Assembly (NCBI GenBank): GCA_963793295.1
Contig: CAWBZX010000037.1
Coordinates: forward strand, 186,001 to 250,000
Source of the DNA: JAHDHW01 sp963793295
GTDB taxonomy: Bacteria > Bacteroidota > Bacteroidia > Chitinophagales > Saprospiraceae
Direction: 5' to 3'
DNA length: 64,000 nt
The notes below the pieces were generated by a model. The model was not told the origin of the DNA, made no database searches, and saw only the letters and a program-made list of their open reading frames with translations. A program made the position numbers and the translations under genes. Positions 57,415 through 64,000 of this stretch are shown here, in pieces; the stretch's first letter is position 1; every line of letters begins with the position of its first letter.

Positions 57415-57457
57415 TTTTATAATCCACTCCCGAATTATTTAAAATCAAATAACAAGA

Positions 57458-58603
57458 ATGAAGTTTGGAACGAAAGTAATCCATGCGGGTATTAAACCGG
57501 ACTCCGCTACCGGATCTATAATGACACCTATTTATCAGACATCAACTTATGTGCAGGAGACTCCGGGTGCTCATAAAGGATATGAATATGCCCGGACACA
57601 GAATCCCACCAGAACGGTGCTCGAAGATAATCTTGCAGCACTCGAAAATGGTGTCGCAGGGATATGTTTTAGCAGTGGTATGGCAGCAATGGATGCGGTA
57701 TTAAAATTACTGACTCCGGGTGATGAAATAATTGCAACCAATGATTTATACGGCGGTTCATATCGCCTGATCACTACTATTTATAAAAAATTTGGCTTGA
57801 AAGGACATTTTATAGATATGTCCGACCCGGAAGCCGTGCAAAAGAAAATCAATAAAAATACAAAGCTTATCTGGGTTGAAACACCAACGAATCCGATGCT
57901 CAATATTGTTGATATAAAAGCAATTTGTAAAATAGCTCAGAAAAAAGGAGTTTTAACTTGTGTAGATAACACCTTTGCTTCACCCTATTTACAGACACCG
58001 ATTGATTTAGGAGCAGATATCATTCTTCATTCAGCTACAAAATATCTTGGTGGACATAGCGATGTCGTGTTGGGTGCTTTGGTTGTAAATGATAAAGAAC
58101 TCGCTAAAAAATTGTATTTTATTCAAAATGCTGCAGGGGCAGTTCCAGGGCCTCAGGATTGTTTTCTTGTTTTGCGTGGAATAAAAACGCTTCATTTACG
58201 GATGGAACGTTCCTGCAAGAATGCCAAGAAAATAGCAAAGCATCTGGACAGGCATCCTAAAGTGGGCAAAGTATATTATCCAGGATTTAAAACACATCCA
58301 AATCATGAAATTGCAAAAAAACAAATGAATGATTTTGGAGCAATGATATCCTTTGACCTAAAGGATGATAGCTATGAAGTTGCCCAAAAAGTATTGAGCA
58401 ATACCCATTTCTTTTCTCTGGCTGAATCTTTAGGCGGGGTAGAATCTCTAATCGGGCATCCGGCAAGCATGACACACGCATCCATTCCAAGAGAAGAAAG
58501 ATTGAAGGTAGGACTAACAGACTCTCTGATTAGGTTAAGTGTTGGTGTTGAAGATGCTGACGATCTTATTGAAGATCTCGAAAAAGCGCTGGCAAATATC
58601 TAA
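57458..58603 (+). CDS. Cystathionine gamma-synthase/lyase family PLP enzyme
   Basis: A 381-residue trans-sulfuration enzyme of the Cys/Met-metabolism PLP family. The PLP-lysine is Lys195 in HSATKYLGGHSDV. Other family marks are YEYARTQNPTRTVLEDNLA, FSSGMAAMDAVL, WVETPTNPMLNIVDI, and DNTFASPYLQTPIDLGAD. The C-terminal SLGGVESLIGHPASMTHASIP segment fits both synthase and lyase. Which reaction it performs (cystathionine gamma-synthase, gamma-lyase or methionine gamma-lyase) cannot be told from sequence alone. It lies 43 bases after the transketolase gene, and no methionine-pathway partner is nearby. Confidence 0.93.
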   Translation: MKFGTKVIHAGIKPDSATGSIMTPIYQTSTYVQETPGAHKGYEYARTQNPTRTVLEDNLAALENGVAGICFSSGMAAMDAVLKLLTPGDEIIATNDLYGGSYRLITTIYKKFGLKGHFIDMSDPEAVQKKINKNTKLIWVETPTNPMLNIVDIKAICKIAQKKGVLTCVDNTFASPYLQTPIDLGADIILHSATKYLGGHSDVVLGALVVNDKELAKKLYFIQNAAGAVPGPQDCFLVLRGIKTLHLRMERSCKNAKKIAKHLDRHPKVGKVYYPGFKTHPNHEIAKKQMNDFGAMISFDLKDDSYEVAQKVLSNTHFFSLAESLGGVESLIGHPASMTHASIPREERLKVGLTDSLIRLSVGVEDADDLIEDLEKALANI

Positions 58604-58633
58604 AGAACGTTTTACAATAAATCATTTTTATAG

Positions 58634-58667
58634 TGCTTCTCGCAAATTTGTGGGGAGCATTTTTTTA
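58634..58667 (+). terminator. Terminator after the trans-sulfuration gene
   Basis: Hairpin TGCTTCTCGCA / TGTGGGGAGCA (three G-T wobbles) with loop AATT and a seven-T tail. Confidence 0.75.
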
Positions 58668-58835
58668 TTTTTTTAAACTTTTTTATCGATAGTCAATAGG
58701 CTGTAAATCAATGGATTGAATTTCTTTTTAAATGGCAAATAAAAACTTTTGCAAATAATTTTTATGGAATTTTTCATCAAGCTGTGTCTATAGTTAGTGT
58801 AAAGTTGATTGTTAAACATGTAAAATTTTTTAAAA

Positions 58836-59300
58836 ATGAAAAAGCAAAATGTATTGCACACGGAACGAGTACAGTCTAATGGAAAAGTTTATTTCCTGGA
58901 CCTTAAGGAAGCTGAAAATGGAAACAATTACCTCGTGATTAACCAGACAAAAATGATGGATGATGACAAGACCGAGCGCGTTAAGATGATACTTTTTGAA
59001 AATGAAATTGAACAATTTGCCGCTGCATTTTCAAGCATCATTTTCAAATTCAACCATTCCGGGAAAGAGAATAGAAAAAAAGAAAATATAAAATTTGATG
59101 AAAAATACATAGAAGATGTGCGTAAGGAACACCCAAACGCTTTCCAACCCTGGACCAAAGAAGATGAAGAATTACTCGCGGCTCTTTTCAATGATGGAAA
59201 AACAGTAACAGAACTTTCAAAATCCTTCCAACGTAACGAAGGTGGAATTAGAGCCAGATTGACAAAAATTGGACTAGCCGTAAAAGAAACGGCTGCTTAA
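58836..59300 (+). CDS. DUF3276 (PUR domain) protein with C-terminal SANT/Myb-like helix-turn-helix
   Basis: A 154-residue protein. The N-terminal 75 residues are a PUR-type nucleic-acid-binding domain (DUF3276): SNGKVYFLDLKEAENGNNYLVINQTK, then RVKMILFENEIEQFAAAFSSII. The C-terminal 45 residues (about 105-147, PWTKEDEELLAALFNDGKT and ELSKSFQRNEGGIRARLTKIGL) look like a SANT/Myb-type or homeodomain-like helix-turn-helix. PUR proteins bind single-stranded DNA or RNA; Borrelia BpuR is an example. The added helix-turn-helix suggests a more sequence-specific or dual binding role. The start codon is preceded by the A-rich leader AAAATTTTTTAAAAATG. Confidence 0.88.
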   Translation: MKKQNVLHTERVQSNGKVYFLDLKEAENGNNYLVINQTKMMDDDKTERVKMILFENEIEQFAAAFSSIIFKFNHSGKENRKKENIKFDEKYIEDVRKEHPNAFQPWTKEDEELLAALFNDGKTVTELSKSFQRNEGGIRARLTKIGLAVKETAA

Positions 59301-59328
59301 TTGATTTGAATGATTTTGTGGAGTTGGT

Positions 59329-59360
59329 GAGGAACAAAGCATGACAGCTTTGTTTTCCTC
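59329..59360 (+). terminator. Probable terminator after the PUR-domain gene
   Basis: Inverted repeat GAGGAACAAAGC / GCTTTGT(TT)TCCTC with a 2-base bulge, loop ATGACA and a T-rich end. Confidence 0.55.
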
Positions 59361-59447
59361 GCAACTTTGCAGATTATCTTGAGGAAAAGAAACTGAATAT
59401 TGGACCTCAAGGTGAAGCACTAAAATCGTTAAATTAGTTATAAAAAA

Positions 59448-59500
59448 CCCAATAACCCTTATACCACTAACCTTTTCCCCTTCTAACCACTTATCTCCCA
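59448..59500 (+). repeat. CTAACC-type repeat before radC
   Basis: A C/T/A-rich stretch containing AATAACCC, CTAACC, TTCTAACCAC units, resembling the inverted repeat at 14983-15072. It runs almost into the radC start codon. Confidence 0.4.
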
Positions 59501-59501
59501 A

Positions 59502-60203
59502 ATGAATTACCAAAAGAACACGCTTAATATTAAATCCTGGGCAGAAGATGATCGACCCCGTGAAAAGCTGCTCAAAAGAGGAAAACAAAACCTTTCTGAT
59601 GTTGAGCTGATCGCCATTTTAATTGGCTCCGGTTCGAGAAAAGAAACTGCTGTTGGGCTATCACAAAGAATATTAAAGTCTGTTGAAAACAATCTGAATG
59701 AACTCGGTAAAGTTACGTTGGCTGAATTGATGCGATTTAAAGGTATCGGAGAAGCCAAAGCAATAACAATAGCTGCTGCTCTTGAACTTGGACGTCGACG
59801 CCAACTTTCCGGACACATTGATCGCCCGCAGATTCTTTCCAGCAAAGACGGATATAATTGCATTGCACCAATTTTGATGGACCTGAACCATGAAGAATTT
59901 TGGATAATTTTACTCAACCGTGCAAATAAAGTAATAAGCAGAGAGCAAATCAGCTCAGGAGGAGTTTCAGGAACGGTTGTGGATGCAAAAATTATTTTTC
60001 GGAAAGCTCTGGAGGTGGCCCCGGCGTCCTCTATTATTTTGTGTCATAATCATCCATCTGGTAATTTACGTCCCAGTCAGTCAGATATTGATATCACCAA
60101 AAAACTTAAGGAAGCAGGAGAAACACTTGATATTTCAGTTTTAGATCATTTGATTATTGCAGAGAGTGGTTATTATAGTTTTGCTGATGAAGGAAAGCTT
60201 TAA
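59502..60203 (+). CDS. radC: RadC family JAB/MPN-domain protein
   Basis: A 233-residue protein. A helix-hairpin-helix region lies at about 74-92 (ELMRFKGIGEAKAITI). The JAMM zinc motif follows: His182 and His184 in ILCHNHPSGN with Asp195 in QSDIDI. The N-terminal 70 residues hold the UPF0758 segment (DRPREKLLKRGKQNLSDVELIAILIGSG). RadC was once called a DNA repair protein, but the evidence is weak, and the enzymatic role is uncertain; the JAMM motif suggests a metallo-isopeptidase-like or nuclease activity. It is separated from the next gene by 131 bases with a promoter-like box. Confidence 0.92.
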   Translation: MNYQKNTLNIKSWAEDDRPREKLLKRGKQNLSDVELIAILIGSGSRKETAVGLSQRILKSVENNLNELGKVTLAELMRFKGIGEAKAITIAAALELGRRRQLSGHIDRPQILSSKDGYNCIAPILMDLNHEEFWIILLNRANKVISREQISSGGVSGTVVDAKIIFRKALEVAPASSIILCHNHPSGNLRPSQSDIDITKKLKEAGETLDISVLDHLIIAESGYYSFADEGKL

Positions 60204-60267
60204 ATGATCACAAACGCGGAGAAAATATTGCAATATTAAAGCACAAATATTTTCGATAAAAATATCC

Positions 60268-60275
60268 TAACTTTG
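60268..60275 (+). promoter_or_regulatory. Candidate -7 box for the ABC exporter gene
   Basis: TAACTTTG matches TAnnTTTG, 59 bases before the ATG at 60335. A TTTCG at 60251-60255 is an imperfect -33 element. Confidence 0.4.
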
Positions 60276-60334
60276 CCGTCTTGTTGAAAACTATCAACCT
60301 CGCATTGCGTTACTACGGGTAGATATTTACCGAA

Positions 60335-62089
60335 ATGGATAAAAATAAAATAGATATACTGCTACTTGGGCGAATCTTGGCATTAGCAAAACCCTATCGT
60401 TTGGTTTTTGTGGTGGCTGCTGCTTTAGCAGTAATTCTTGCTCCATTGGCAACTCTTCGCCCTTATCTGGTGAAAGTAATGGTTGACGATTATATTTTTA
60501 ATTATGACATTGTCGGCCTCACTAAAATTGCATTGATTCTCTGTGGGGTATTGATTTTGGAGGTTGTGCTTCGCTATTTTTTTATTTATTCGGCAAACTG
60601 GCTAGGACAGGTAGTTATCAGAGATTTAAGAGTTCGTGTTTTTAAGCACATCACCAGCATGAAGCTTTCCTATTTTGATACCACACCGATAGGAACTTCA
60701 ACGACGCGAACCATTAACGATATCGAGACAATAAATACCGTTTTTTCGCAAGGAGTGATCACTATTATTGCAGATATATTGACCTTGTTTGCAGTGTTAG
60801 CCATTATGCTTTATACTAGTTGGAAATTGACACTGGTTTGTTTGACGGTATTACCTTTTCTTATTATTGCGAGTTATATTTTCAAAGAAAAAGTGAAAGC
60901 TTCTTATCAAAAGGTGCGAACGCAGATTTCAAAAATGAATGCATTTCTCCAGGAGCGAATTACGGGAATGAGAATTGTTCAAATCTTTAATGCAGAAAAT
61001 CTGGAATTGAAAAAATTCAATTATATCAATCGGGAATACACACAAGCGAACCTCGATTCCATATTTTATTATGCTGTTTTTTTTCCGGTTGTTGATATTA
61101 TTTCCGCAGCTTCACTGGGTTTAATGGTTTGGTATGGTGCAAGAGGAGTGATTAGTGAAGATGTAACTTTAGGTGCTTTGGTAGCTTTTCCAATATTCCT
61201 GGATATGCTTTTTCGGCCTATCCGGATGATGGCGGATAAATTTAATACGTTGCAGATGGGAATGGTAGCTGCTGAACGGGTGTTCAATTTGCTGGATAGC
61301 AACAAAAAAATAGAGAACAACGGAATAACGAAAGTTGAAAAACTAAAAGGCAATGTTGAATTCAAAAATGTTTCCTTTGCTTATATCGCAAAGAATGATG
61401 TTTTAAAAAATCTAAGTTTTGAAATTAAGGAAGGGCAAACATTAGCACTTGTTGGAAGTACCGGTAGTGGAAAAACAACTATTATTAATATTTTGAACAG
61501 GTTTTATGATATTCGGGAAGGCAATGTATTGATAGATGGAGTGGATATCAGGGATTACGAATTGGAAAACCTAAGAAGCCGAATCGCAATTGTATTACAA
61601 GATGTTTTTCTATTTTCCGGAAGCGTACTGGAAAATATAACGTTAAGAGACGAAAATATCAGCCGCGAAAAAGTCATCAATGCTGCAAAAATGATTGGTG
61701 CGCATGATTTTATCCAAAAACTTCCGGGAGGATACGATTATGAAGTAATGGAACGAGGCGCAACACTTTCGATGGGGCAGCGACAGCTGATATCCTTTGT
61801 TCGGGCATTGGTTTTTGATCCTGATATTTTAATTTTAGATGAAGCTACTTCTTCCATTGACTCGGAATCTGAATCTGTTATTCAGTATGCAATCGAAAAA
61901 TTAATAGAAAAACGAACATCAATCATCATAGCCCACCGTCTTTCTACGATTAAGCATGCAGACAATATTTTGGTTCTTGATAAAGGGGAAATCGCAGAAT
62001 ACGGCTCTCACAAAGAGCTGCTCAAAATAGAAAATGGCCATTATAAAGAATTGTATGAAATGCAATTTGCACAAATAAGTACCTCCTGA
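60335..62089 (+). CDS. ABC exporter (MsbA-type), fused permease and ATPase
   Basis: A 584-residue half-transporter. Residues 1-320 hold six transmembrane helices of the type I exporter fold. The ATPase domain has Walker A GSTGSGKT (374-381), the Q-loop LQDVFLF, the signature LSMGQ (478-482), Walker B ILILDE (498-503) and H-loop His534. The signature has methionine where most have glycine (LSGGQ), a conservative oddity. Such proteins move lipids, drugs or peptides outward; lipid A core export by MsbA is one possibility, but no substrate can be assigned here. It is followed by a membrane protein and a glycosyltransferase, about 100 bases downstream. Confidence 0.92.
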   Translation: MDKNKIDILLLGRILALAKPYRLVFVVAAALAVILAPLATLRPYLVKVMVDDYIFNYDIVGLTKIALILCGVLILEVVLRYFFIYSANWLGQVVIRDLRVRVFKHITSMKLSYFDTTPIGTSTTRTINDIETINTVFSQGVITIIADILTLFAVLAIMLYTSWKLTLVCLTVLPFLIIASYIFKEKVKASYQKVRTQISKMNAFLQERITGMRIVQIFNAENLELKKFNYINREYTQANLDSIFYYAVFFPVVDIISAASLGLMVWYGARGVISEDVTLGALVAFPIFLDMLFRPIRMMADKFNTLQMGMVAAERVFNLLDSNKKIENNGITKVEKLKGNVEFKNVSFAYIAKNDVLKNLSFEIKEGQTLALVGSTGSGKTTIINILNRFYDIREGNVLIDGVDIRDYELENLRSRIAIVLQDVFLFSGSVLENITLRDENISREKVINAAKMIGAHDFIQKLPGGYDYEVMERGATLSMGQRQLISFVRALVFDPDILILDEATSSIDSESESVIQYAIEKLIEKRTSIIIAHRLSTIKHADNILVLDKGEIAEYGSHKELLKIENGHYKELYEMQFAQISTS

Positions 62090-62224
62090 TTTCATCGAAA
62101 AATCCTTTCTTCCGGTCAGCCTTTGGAGCCAACTTGTCCATTCGGTTACGAAAAACAGAAACAATTACGTAAATTTAATGGTTGATAGTTTGTGCATTCA
62201 AATTATCTTAAACAACTCTCGAAG

Positions 62225-62704
62225 ATGCAAGAAAGAAGAAATATTGATGTAAATCCGTTCAGTTCTATTTTCAGTATTCTGGTGATGGTATTGATTTTTG
62301 TGGGGTTATTTTTTGTCGCGAAAGGCATTTTCACCATTTTGGCCTGGTTGGCTCCAATCTTATTGATAGCGACTGCTGTAATTGATTACAAAGTCATCTT
62401 GAACTATGGAAAATGGTTGCTCAATTTACTTAGAAAAGACCTGTTGTTAGGAATCGGAGGAATTTTATTGACTATTTTTGGATTTCCAGTCATTGCCGGA
62501 TTCCTCTTTGGCAAAGCCTTGATTTATAGAAAACTGAAAAAAATGAATCAGGAATTTGAAGGAGAAAGCTCTTCAGAATTTCTTGAATATGAAGAAATCA
62601 ATGAAGAGCCGTCTTCAACTTTAGAATTGCCAACCTTTGAAAAAGAGGAAAAGCCACAAAAAAAGAACAATGATTACGAACAACTTTTTGGCGAAGATAT
62701 CTAA
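62225..62704 (+). CDS. Conserved membrane protein, unknown function
   Basis: A 159-residue protein with three or four hydrophobic segments (about 8-30, 32-45, 66-93) and an acidic, disordered C-terminal tail (EFEGESSSEFLEYEEINEEPS). I recognise no family. The ATG at 62225 is favoured over a GTG eleven codons upstream because it begins MQERRNIDVNPFSS, a more natural start. The GT2 gene follows 21 bases later, so the two are likely co-transcribed and may serve the same envelope function. Confidence 0.75.
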   Translation: MQERRNIDVNPFSSIFSILVMVLIFVGLFFVAKGIFTILAWLAPILLIATAVIDYKVILNYGKWLLNLLRKDLLLGIGGILLTIFGFPVIAGFLFGKALIYRKLKKMNQEFEGESSSEFLEYEEINEEPSSTLELPTFEKEEKPQKKNNDYEQLFGEDI

Positions 62705-62725
62705 TTCCAACCTAGTTTTAATTAA

Positions 62726-63889
62726 TTGACCAATACTGACGTCTTTACAATTTATTGTCTGGTTTCAAGTGTTTTAAGCCTTTTTTATATTTATATCATT
62801 TGGCGCTATATCAATGAATGGGACAAACTGGATCCGTTCAAAATTTCCCAGAATTATTCGCCTTCTGTTTTTGTGAGCATTCTTATTCCTGCCAGAAACG
62901 AGGCAGATAATATTGAAAAATGTCTGAATTCAATTCTTAAACAATCCTATCCCTTAGCGCTGTTTGAAGTGATTGTGTTGGATGATCATTCAGAAGACCA
63001 AACTGCTCAAATTGTAGGAGATTTTAAATCTCAGCAAATAAAATTGTTGCGAGTCGCAGATTTTATAAAGTCAGAAAAATTACAATCATTCAAAAAAAAG
63101 GCTATTGAAGTTGGGGTCTCAAAAGCAAAAGGCTCACTTATCATTACCACTGATGCCGATTGCATTGCTAATGAAAACTGGCTTAAAACAATCGTTTCAT
63201 TTTATGAGACCCACCAACCGAAGTTTATTGCAGCTCCCGTAAATTTTCATCAGGAAAAAAATCTTTTTGAGCGATTTCAATCGCTTGACTTTCTGGGTAT
63301 GATGGGTGTGACAGGAGCGGGTATCCAGGGGAATTTTATGAACATGTGCAACGGTGCTAATCTTGCCTATGAAAAAAAAGTGTTTGAAGAGGTAAATGGT
63401 TTTGAAGGGATTGACCACCTTGCTTCGGGAGATGATATGCTTTTGATGCAAAAGATTGCGCAGCGTTATCCAGATCGTATTGGATTTGTAAAAAACCAGG
63501 AGGCGACTATCTATACCAAGGCGCAGCCTACTATAAAGGCGTTCCTGAATCAAAGAATTAGGTGGGCCTCTAAATCTACCTCTTATAAAGAATGGAAAGT
63601 GACGCTTATCTTAATTATGGTTTTTTTATTAAGCTTTAATATATTTCTGAGTTTCTTTTTAATTCCGTTTTTCGGTTTAGTCATGGCTTTGATCTTTGTC
63701 CTGCAATTGCTAATAAAAACAACGATGGATTACTTTTTTCTTGGAAAAATGGCGAAATTTTTCAATCGGAAAGATCTGACGAATTCATTTCTTCCCGCGC
63801 AATTTTTGCATATTACCTATATTGTGGCCATCGGTTTTCTTTCTGTTTTCATTAAAAAATATTATTGGAAAGGCAGGAAGACACGTTAA
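62726..63889 (+). CDS. Family 2 glycosyltransferase, membrane-bound, processive type
   Basis: A 387-residue enzyme with a starting helix (about 8-27) and two to three C-terminal helices (about 285-375). The GT-A catalytic part has SILIPARNEADNIEKC, VLDDHSEDQT, the metal-binding TTDADCIAN, the acid region LASGDDMLLM and the QxxRW-type motif QRIRWASKS. This layout is that of the cellulose synthase/ceramide glucosyltransferase-like group (GT2). The sugar and acceptor are unknown. The start is TTG at 62726; no in-frame ATG exists before the catalytic domain. Preceded by a membrane protein gene by 21 bases, same direction. Confidence 0.89.
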   Translation: MTNTDVFTIYCLVSSVLSLFYIYIIWRYINEWDKLDPFKISQNYSPSVFVSILIPARNEADNIEKCLNSILKQSYPLALFEVIVLDDHSEDQTAQIVGDFKSQQIKLLRVADFIKSEKLQSFKKKAIEVGVSKAKGSLIITTDADCIANENWLKTIVSFYETHQPKFIAAPVNFHQEKNLFERFQSLDFLGMMGVTGAGIQGNFMNMCNGANLAYEKKVFEEVNGFEGIDHLASGDDMLLMQKIAQRYPDRIGFVKNQEATIYTKAQPTIKAFLNQRIRWASKSTSYKEWKVTLILIMVFLLSFNIFLSFFLIPFFGLVMALIFVLQLLIKTTMDYFFLGKMAKFFNRKDLTNSFLPAQFLHITYIVAIGFLSVFIKKYYWKGRKTR

Positions 63890-63907
63890 GCAATACCTAT
63901 TAAGTTC

Positions 63908-64000
63908 ATGAAAGCTTATAATCTCCAATTGGCATTAAAGGATCCGGAAAAATTCACCGAGTTATATTTACATAATCGGGGAATCAGTATTTTTCCAATG
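63908..64000 (+). CDS. Start of a probable leucine-rich-repeat protein (partial, runs off the window)
   Basis: The final 93 bases encode 31 codons from ATG 63908: MKAYNLQLALKDPEKFTELY and on to LHNRGISIFPM. The LYLHNRGISIFP pattern matches the start of a bacterial leucine-rich repeat (LxLxxxxIxxFP). The gene begins 18 bases after the GT2 stop, on the same strand. Only the beginning is visible, so the overall domain structure and function are unknown. Confidence 0.55.
   Translation, partial: MKAYNLQLALKDPEKFTELYLHNRGISIFPM

Overview
The window is chromosomal DNA from a member of the Bacteroidota, most likely of the Saprospiria/Saprospiraceae type. That placement is an inference, from the AT-rich genome, the Bacteroidota-style 16S gene, recurrent TAnnTTTG promoter boxes, type IX secretion relatives (PorP/SprF, SprE/PorW, a GldN-like protein) and lineage-typical families (GSCFA, DUF3276/PUR, DUF4197, bactofilin with AtpZ). 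There is no insertion sequence, prophage, CRISPR array or obvious genomic island; the gene content is mostly housekeeping.

Layout. Positions 1-6100 hold a complete rRNA operon: leader with promoter and boxA-like element, 16S, tRNA-Ile(GAT), tRNA-Ala(TGC), 23S, 5S and a strong terminator. Positions 6.1-16.5 kb carry a UvrD/PcrA helicase, the queuosine enzyme QueG, a duplicated GldN-like protein, a lone receiver domain, a polyprenyl-phosphate type glycosyltransferase, an SGNH esterase lipoprotein, an AI-2E-type permease, a DUF4197 lipoprotein and a dihydroneopterin aldolase fused to a cysteine-rich domain. Positions 16.5-32.3 kb hold a glutaryl-CoA-dehydrogenase-type flavoenzyme, an OmpA-domain protein, PabB, AroA, OsmC/PhoH, a SAM hydroxide adenosyltransferase, AroB, a class A penicillin-binding protein, a HEAT-repeat/cyclophilin lipoprotein and GcvT. 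With FolB and PabB, the AroA and AroB genes form a loose shikimate/folate neighbourhood.

Positions 32.4-42.4 kb hold a GbsR/MarR-type regulator, DUF1015, an amidohydrolase, a GSCFA protein, an unusual two-gene unit (an unrecognised protein plus a cytoplasmic trypsin-like protease with zinc ribbon, which appear to share one domain), PorP/SprF, bactofilin, AtpZ, a small membrane protein and a biotin carrier protein. Positions 42.4-54.9 kb hold the PorW/SprE TPR lipoprotein with a lysine-rich insert, an M23 peptidase, a HAD-like protein, a frameshifted nucleoside-sugar-epimerase-like gene, and a peptide-type ABC importer (two binding lipoproteins, two permeases, no ATPase). Positions 55-64 kb hold HU, a split transketolase, a trans-sulfuration PLP enzyme, a PUR-domain protein with a SANT-like tail, RadC, an MsbA-type ABC exporter, a membrane protein, a GT2 glycosyltransferase and the start of a probable leucine-rich-repeat gene.

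Signals. Gene starts mostly lack strong Shine-Dalgarno sequences and are preceded by A/T-rich leaders. Several genes are ended by convincing hairpin/T-tract terminators. The best candidate for something undescribed is the protease/partner pair at 36.5-39.0 kb. Other points worth a look are domain fusions (FolB-CWC, HEAT-cyclophilin, PUR-SANT), the tandem GldN-like protein and a large extracytoplasmic insert in the first ABC permease.
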